Source of the DNA: Verrucomicrobiales bacterium
Lineage (GTDB): Bacteria; Verrucomicrobiota; Verrucomicrobiia; Verrucomicrobiales; DEV007
Direction: 5' to 3'
Length of the DNA stretch: 38,197 nt
Assembly: GCA_029233965.1 (NCBI GenBank)
Contig: JARGOP010000030.1
Location: 1 to 38,197 of the forward strand
Program-made: the position numbers and the translations under genes
Part shown: piece after piece, positions 34,968 through 38,197 of the stretch
How the letters are laid out: every line of letters begins with the position of its first letter
How positions within the stretch are numbered: position 1 is the first letter of the stretch
Notes under the pieces: model-generated
What the model was told of the DNA's origin: nothing
Seen by the model: only the letters and a program-made list of their open reading frames with translations
Databases searched by the model: none

Positions 34968-35893
34968 CTGAAACGGATGAACTCATCCGGTATCGGACAC
35001 TCAAACGAGACGCGCTCTCCTGAAGGATGCATGAAGGACAGCTTCCATGCATGGAGCATCAATCGCCCTGTCTTGATCGCCTGCCGCTTCGGCTGACCGT
35101 AAATCACATCCCCGAGAATCGGACAATGGAGTCCCTCTTTCAGGTGTACCCTGATCTGGTGCGTTCGTCCCGTGTGAATCACGCAGGAAAGCAGGGCCCA
35201 TTTTCCAGACTGATCCGCGTTCATGACCTGATAATCCGTAATTGCCTCTTTGCCCGCCGGTGCCTCGAGAATTGCCATTTTCTGGCGATTGACCGGGTGT
35301 CTTCCAATCTGCGTCGTGAGAGTCCCACTTTCTGAGGCCGGAACTCCCGATGTCACCGCCAGATACTCCTTTCCCGTCTCCCGTCCCGAAAACTGGGCAA
35401 CCAGCGACTCGTAGGCGCGGTCGCTCTTCGCGGCAACAAGGCAGCCTGAGGTGTCTTTATCCAGCCGGTGAACAATTCCCGGCCGATCCGGATCCGCCAA
35501 CTTAGAAAGCTTCCCCGCAGTGTGATGAATCAGTGCATTCACGAGCGTGCCGTCTGTATTTCCGGAAGCAGGATGAACCACGATGCCTGCTGATTTGTTG
35601 ACGACGATGACATCCTCATCTTCAAAAAGCACTTCCAGACCGATAGCCTCCCCGAGGATTTCCGCACGCTTGTCCTCCGGCACCTTCACCTCGATCCTGT
35701 CTCCTGCTGACAGGGCGTGACGGGGTTTGATACTCCGATCATTCACCCGCACCCCGCCATCTTTGATCCACCCCTGAAGTGCGGCTCTCGAGACAGAGAC
35801 CCCCGTACTTCCCAGCATCCCGGGGAGAACGCGGTCGAGACGCTGCCCGGCTACGGCCCCGTCGACCACAAATTGATGCACTTCCCCGGACAT
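34964..35893 (-). CDS. RluD-family 23S rRNA pseudouridine synthase
   Basis: The ATG at 35893 has a good AGGTGA ribosome site and gives 309 residues; a TTG at 35944 is less likely. An S4 RNA-binding domain (about 14-75, RLDRVLPGML...GWIKDGGVRVN) precedes the RluA-type catalytic domain with HRLDKDTSG (catalytic Asp145), then HTGRTHQIRVH, typical of the family that modifies 23S rRNA near 1911-1917. Exact RluC versus RluD target is not settled. The downstream frame is coupled by an ATGA overlap, and the SGNH gene ends 53 bases upstream. Confidence 0.9.
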   Translation of the reverse strand: MSGEVHQFVVDGAVAGQRLDRVLPGMLGSTGVSVSRAALQGWIKDGGVRVNDRSIKPRHALSAGDRIEVKVPEDKRAEILGEAIGLEVLFEDEDVIVVNKSAGIVVHPASGNTDGTLVNALIHHTAGKLSKLADPDRPGIVHRLDKDTSGCLVAAKSDRAYESLVAQFSGRETGKEYLAVTSGVPASESGTLTTQIGRHPVNRQKMAILEAPAGKEAITDYQVMNADQSGKWALLSCVIHTGRTHQIRVHLKEGLHCPILGDVIYGQPKRQAIKTGRLMLHAWKLSFMHPSGERVSFECPIPDEFIRFR

Positions 35894-35946
35894 AGAATCA
35901 CCTAACTTCACCTGCTCCGGACTCTTGTCAGGCTTTTTCGCCAAAG

Positions 35947-37107
35947 CTAGTCCAGCTTTGGGGTGTAAATGGGAAGCTCACGATTCATTCGCAAGTCGTC
36001 CACCATTTCCCAGGTTGAGAGCGTCTTGTCATTGCTCAGAGGAACGACGCGCATCGAGATGCTCGATCCAATCTCACGGGTTGCCGCACCGGTGTACTTT
36101 CTGCCAAAGACAATCCCGTGGGCAATCCGGATTTTGTCACAGGGGTAATTACCGAGCCGGTCATCGATCACCTCATACTCATACAAGCCGAGAGCATTGG
36201 CATAGGGAAGTTCGTTTAGATTCTGAATTTCAGATTTCTCGACCAGTTTCAGAACCAGATCGAGTTCCTCCATAGGCAAACCGGAGACCTTGTTGGTTTC
36301 CATCGAACTGTGTCCGCCGGACGATGAAACTGCAGAAGGGGTCTGAATCGGCAGCGCCCGCACGATCGCGGGAGCCGACGGCGACGGGGAAACCTTCATG
36401 AAATCATTGAAATGCAGGGAAACTTTTTGCGCCCAGCCCCGGGCATCTTCCGGACCGTAGTGAATCCCGTCGGTCGCCGGATAGGGATCATCAAAACGAG
36501 TCACCTTCTGACTTTCGAAAACCCTTCCCTCGTATTCATTGACAACGTCACGCATGATGGAGGACAGTTCCTCCTGCAGCGATTTCGGGTATCTCTGCTC
36601 GTGTGAATGGGGCGGAAGCACCCAATAGGAAACAGCGCCCGACTTGGCAATCGAATAACACATCTGCTGAATCAGCGATGTCACCTCGCTGACATTCCCC
36701 TCCTTTGTCCGACGCTTGGATCGGAGCGTTGCGTAGAGGTTGGACCCCGTCTGCACGACGACCACATTCGGCTCGTGCAATTCGAGAAGGTCCTCCAGTT
36801 TCGGCACGGCCCTCACATAACCGACCCGTCGTTCGCTGAGAGGAGACTTTTCCCAGAATCCAATCGTGCAGGGAAGCGACTGGTAGCTCTTCAGCCAGTA
36901 ATAGGGACTGGCGCCTCCTGCGACAACGGTATGAACCTCAAAGCCCGATGACCGCATCGACTGATCCAAGGTCTGGCCGAAAGCACCGATGCTCAGCGAG
37001 TCACCAAGATAGAGAATCCGCGGCGCTCTCGCCGCCCGGGCAGAAAAATCTGAAGCGAAAAACCCGCTCGCAACCATTGCGACCAAAAACAAGGAGACCC
37101 GAATCAT
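35947..37107 (-). CDS. Secreted SGNH/GDSL hydrolase
   Basis: Protein of 386 residues with signal segment MIRVSLFLVAMVASGFFASD. Catalytic blocks are intact: GDSLSIG (Ser37), Gly64 in VAGGAS, GSN (121-123) and the DxxH motif DGIHY (Asp213, His216). This is an esterase/acyl hydrolase fold similar to DUF459/OafB-type enzymes that de-acetylate polysaccharides; the substrate is inferred only. A second region after about 275 (residues 275-386) is beta-rich and of unknown fold. It lies 92 AT-rich bases downstream of a sigma factor gene. Confidence 0.87.
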   Translation of the reverse strand: MIRVSLFLVAMVASGFFASDFSARAARAPRILYLGDSLSIGAFGQTLDQSMRSSGFEVHTVVAGGASPYYWLKSYQSLPCTIGFWEKSPLSERRVGYVRAVPKLEDLLELHEPNVVVVQTGSNLYATLRSKRRTKEGNVSEVTSLIQQMCYSIAKSGAVSYWVLPPHSHEQRYPKSLQEELSSIMRDVVNEYEGRVFESQKVTRFDDPYPATDGIHYGPEDARGWAQKVSLHFNDFMKVSPSPSAPAIVRALPIQTPSAVSSSGGHSSMETNKVSGLPMEELDLVLKLVEKSEIQNLNELPYANALGLYEYEVIDDRLGNYPCDKIRIAHGIVFGRKYTGAATREIGSSISMRVVPLSNDKTLSTWEMVDDLRMNRELPIYTPKLD

Positions 37108-37199
37108 GGCGCAAGATTACACGCTTTTCGGCCTAAACTCCAAACAGAAAGACTGCGTTTTTGATAATTTTCGCAATATAGAGAATTATTTTGCGCCGA

Positions 37200-37904
37200 T
37201 CACAAGTCTAACCCGGCGGCACACAGACGCTGAAAATCCTCCCATTCGATCGAGAGATCGGCATCCTGCTTCTGAATAAACGCCATGGTCTCGTTCGCGA
37301 TTTGAGCGCGCGCTGAAGTGAGAGCCCGGCTCACGCGGGTCTGGTCACATTGCCACATCCGCGCGATCAGGGTCTGACTGATTCCATGCAGGTAGGAAAG
37401 CTTCAGCATGAGCAGAGTATCCGGCTCGAGGGAGTCAAAGGCATGCTTAATCGCGCGTCCCATCAAGTCACTGAGATCCTCATCGAGCAGCGCCTCGTCC
37501 TCCTCCCCGGCAACGCGGTCGAAGCGGTCCCCGGACCGCTCGTCGTCATCTTCGTAACTCGGAAGTTCACCACGGAACTTGTCGCGACGCTTCAGATCAA
37601 GCCACCGGTTCCAGGTGATCCGGATCATCCAGGTGGAAAGCGAGGAACGTCCCTCAAACTTTTCCAGCAATGGACGGGTCTGCCCTTTTTTGCCGGCCCC
37701 GAAACACTCGGCAATGATATCCGCAACGAGATCCTGAGCCTGGCTGCGCTCGACGCCACGGGACATCATGACCCTCTCAAGCATGGGCTGATACTCTTCC
37801 TGGAAGGCCCTCACCGCCCCCTCATCGCCCGCCACTGCCCGATCGACCAGATCAAGGTCTTCAGCGTGCTTCAGCGGTTTGATTTCAGACGATGATTCTC
37901 TCAT
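37200..37904 (-). CDS. ECF-like RNA polymerase sigma factor
   Basis: From the ATG at 37904 the product has 234 residues. Region 2 (about 18-95) contains DRAVAGDEGAVRAFQEEYQP and SSLSTWMIRITWNRWLDLKR; region 4 (about 150-205) contains LEPDTLLMLKLSYLHGISQT and QTRVSRALTSARAQI, the helix-turn-helix for the -35 box. An acidic linker (YEDDDERSGDRFD) separates them. No anti-sigma gene is adjacent, but a secreted SGNH hydrolase lies immediately downstream and may be part of its regulon (inference). Confidence 0.85.
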   Translation of the reverse strand: MRESSSEIKPLKHAEDLDLVDRAVAGDEGAVRAFQEEYQPMLERVMMSRGVERSQAQDLVADIIAECFGAGKKGQTRPLLEKFEGRSSLSTWMIRITWNRWLDLKRRDKFRGELPSYEDDDERSGDRFDRVAGEEDEALLDEDLSDLMGRAIKHAFDSLEPDTLLMLKLSYLHGISQTLIARMWQCDQTRVSRALTSARAQIANETMAFIQKQDADLSIEWEDFQRLCAAGLDL

Positions 37905-38131
37905 TGGGGTAACGGTCCTGAAGAAGAGTGTTCGTAAAACAGTTTGAGGACTCTCGCAATTCAAGAATCAAACCGCAAGCCCTGAGTTCGCGAAGTGACT
38001 CCGCACCGTCGCGCAGGTAAGAGAGGCATCACTGGCGGGTCAAGAAAGTCGATGCGTCCGATCCATATTCCGGGACTCATGATTCCATCAGAATGCCCGC
38101 CGCGAGGAAAAGAGATTTCACCCTCGCCCTC

Positions 38132-38197
38132 TTACGAACCCGCCACCACCTCAACCGCTGACCGCTCGTCCGAAACAATCCTCCCGTCCTGCAGGTG
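38132..38197 (-). CDS. C-terminal end of an ABC transporter ATP-binding protein (partial)
   Basis: Leftward frame entering from the right edge: HLQDGRIVSDERSAVEVVAG, Ser, then TAA at 38132-38134. The ending 'L-x-DGRIVSDE' is characteristic of LolD/MacB-type ATPases that power lipoprotein release or efflux. Only 21 codons are visible. The 227 bases between it and the sigma factor gene hold no coding frame that I can support. Confidence 0.6.
   Translation of the reverse strand, partial: HLQDGRIVSDERSAVEVVAGS

Noticed and set aside
34552-34971. Plus-strand hydrophobic frame of 139 residues
   Set aside because: It is antisense to the acidic minus-strand frame; E/D codons read backwards give F/I/L, which explains the hydrophobicity, and it has no recognisable motif or start signal.

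Overview
The window looks like chromosomal DNA from a member of the Verrucomicrobiota (PVC superphylum), probably Verrucomicrobiales. Three secreted dehydrogenase-like beta-propeller proteins, two of them ending in a PVC-type heme-binding cytochrome c segment, are the strongest pointers. Supporting signs are a PA14-cytochrome c protein, a YHYH protein, a SET-domain protein, SGNH hydrolases and generally weak Shine-Dalgarno sequences. No rRNA, tRNA, CRISPR array, transposase or integrase was seen, so this is ordinary coding sequence with an accessory flavour rather than a mobile island.

Layout. 1-4615: the end of an unknown gene, a palindromic repeat, then a leftward pair (SGNH-like protein plus propeller/HEAT/cytochrome c protein) and a Uma2-family nuclease. 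4588-9634, rightward: an IlvD/Edd-family dehydratase (probably sugar-acid type), a membrane-anchored unknown, a DUF2752 protein and an SDR oxidoreductase in a tight run, and an RCK-gated potassium channel. 9681-13238: a second copy of the repeat, and a large leftward secreted protein that fuses in one chain what the first locus encodes as two. 13676-20010, rightward: miaB, a membrane protein, uxaC with an FAD oxidoreductase and an aldo/keto reductase coupled by 4-bp overlaps, and a PHP phosphatase.

20007-22616, leftward: a compact set of four unusual genes (73-residue protein, GAF protein, cytosolic subtilase, PqqD-like/transmembrane/coiled-coil protein). This is the best candidate here for an undescribed system. 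It is separated from smc by 737 bases without a gene, rich in hairpins and carrying a possible small RNA. 23354-28574, rightward: smc, a DsbD N-domain-like protein and a SET-domain protein. 28581-31097, leftward: YHYH protein, LysM lipoprotein, thioredoxin-fold protein. 31315-34496, rightward: cytochrome c/PA14 protein and a beta-propeller protein. 34525-38197, leftward: a frameshifted reading frame coupled to an RluD-type pseudouridine synthase, an SGNH hydrolase, an ECF-like sigma factor and the last codons of an ABC ATPase.

Functionally the window combines housekeeping (smc, miaB, rluD), envelope or periplasmic oxidation of unknown substrates (propeller/cytochrome proteins), and sugar-acid metabolism (uxaC, IlvD/Edd dehydratase, SDR, AKR, FAD enzyme).
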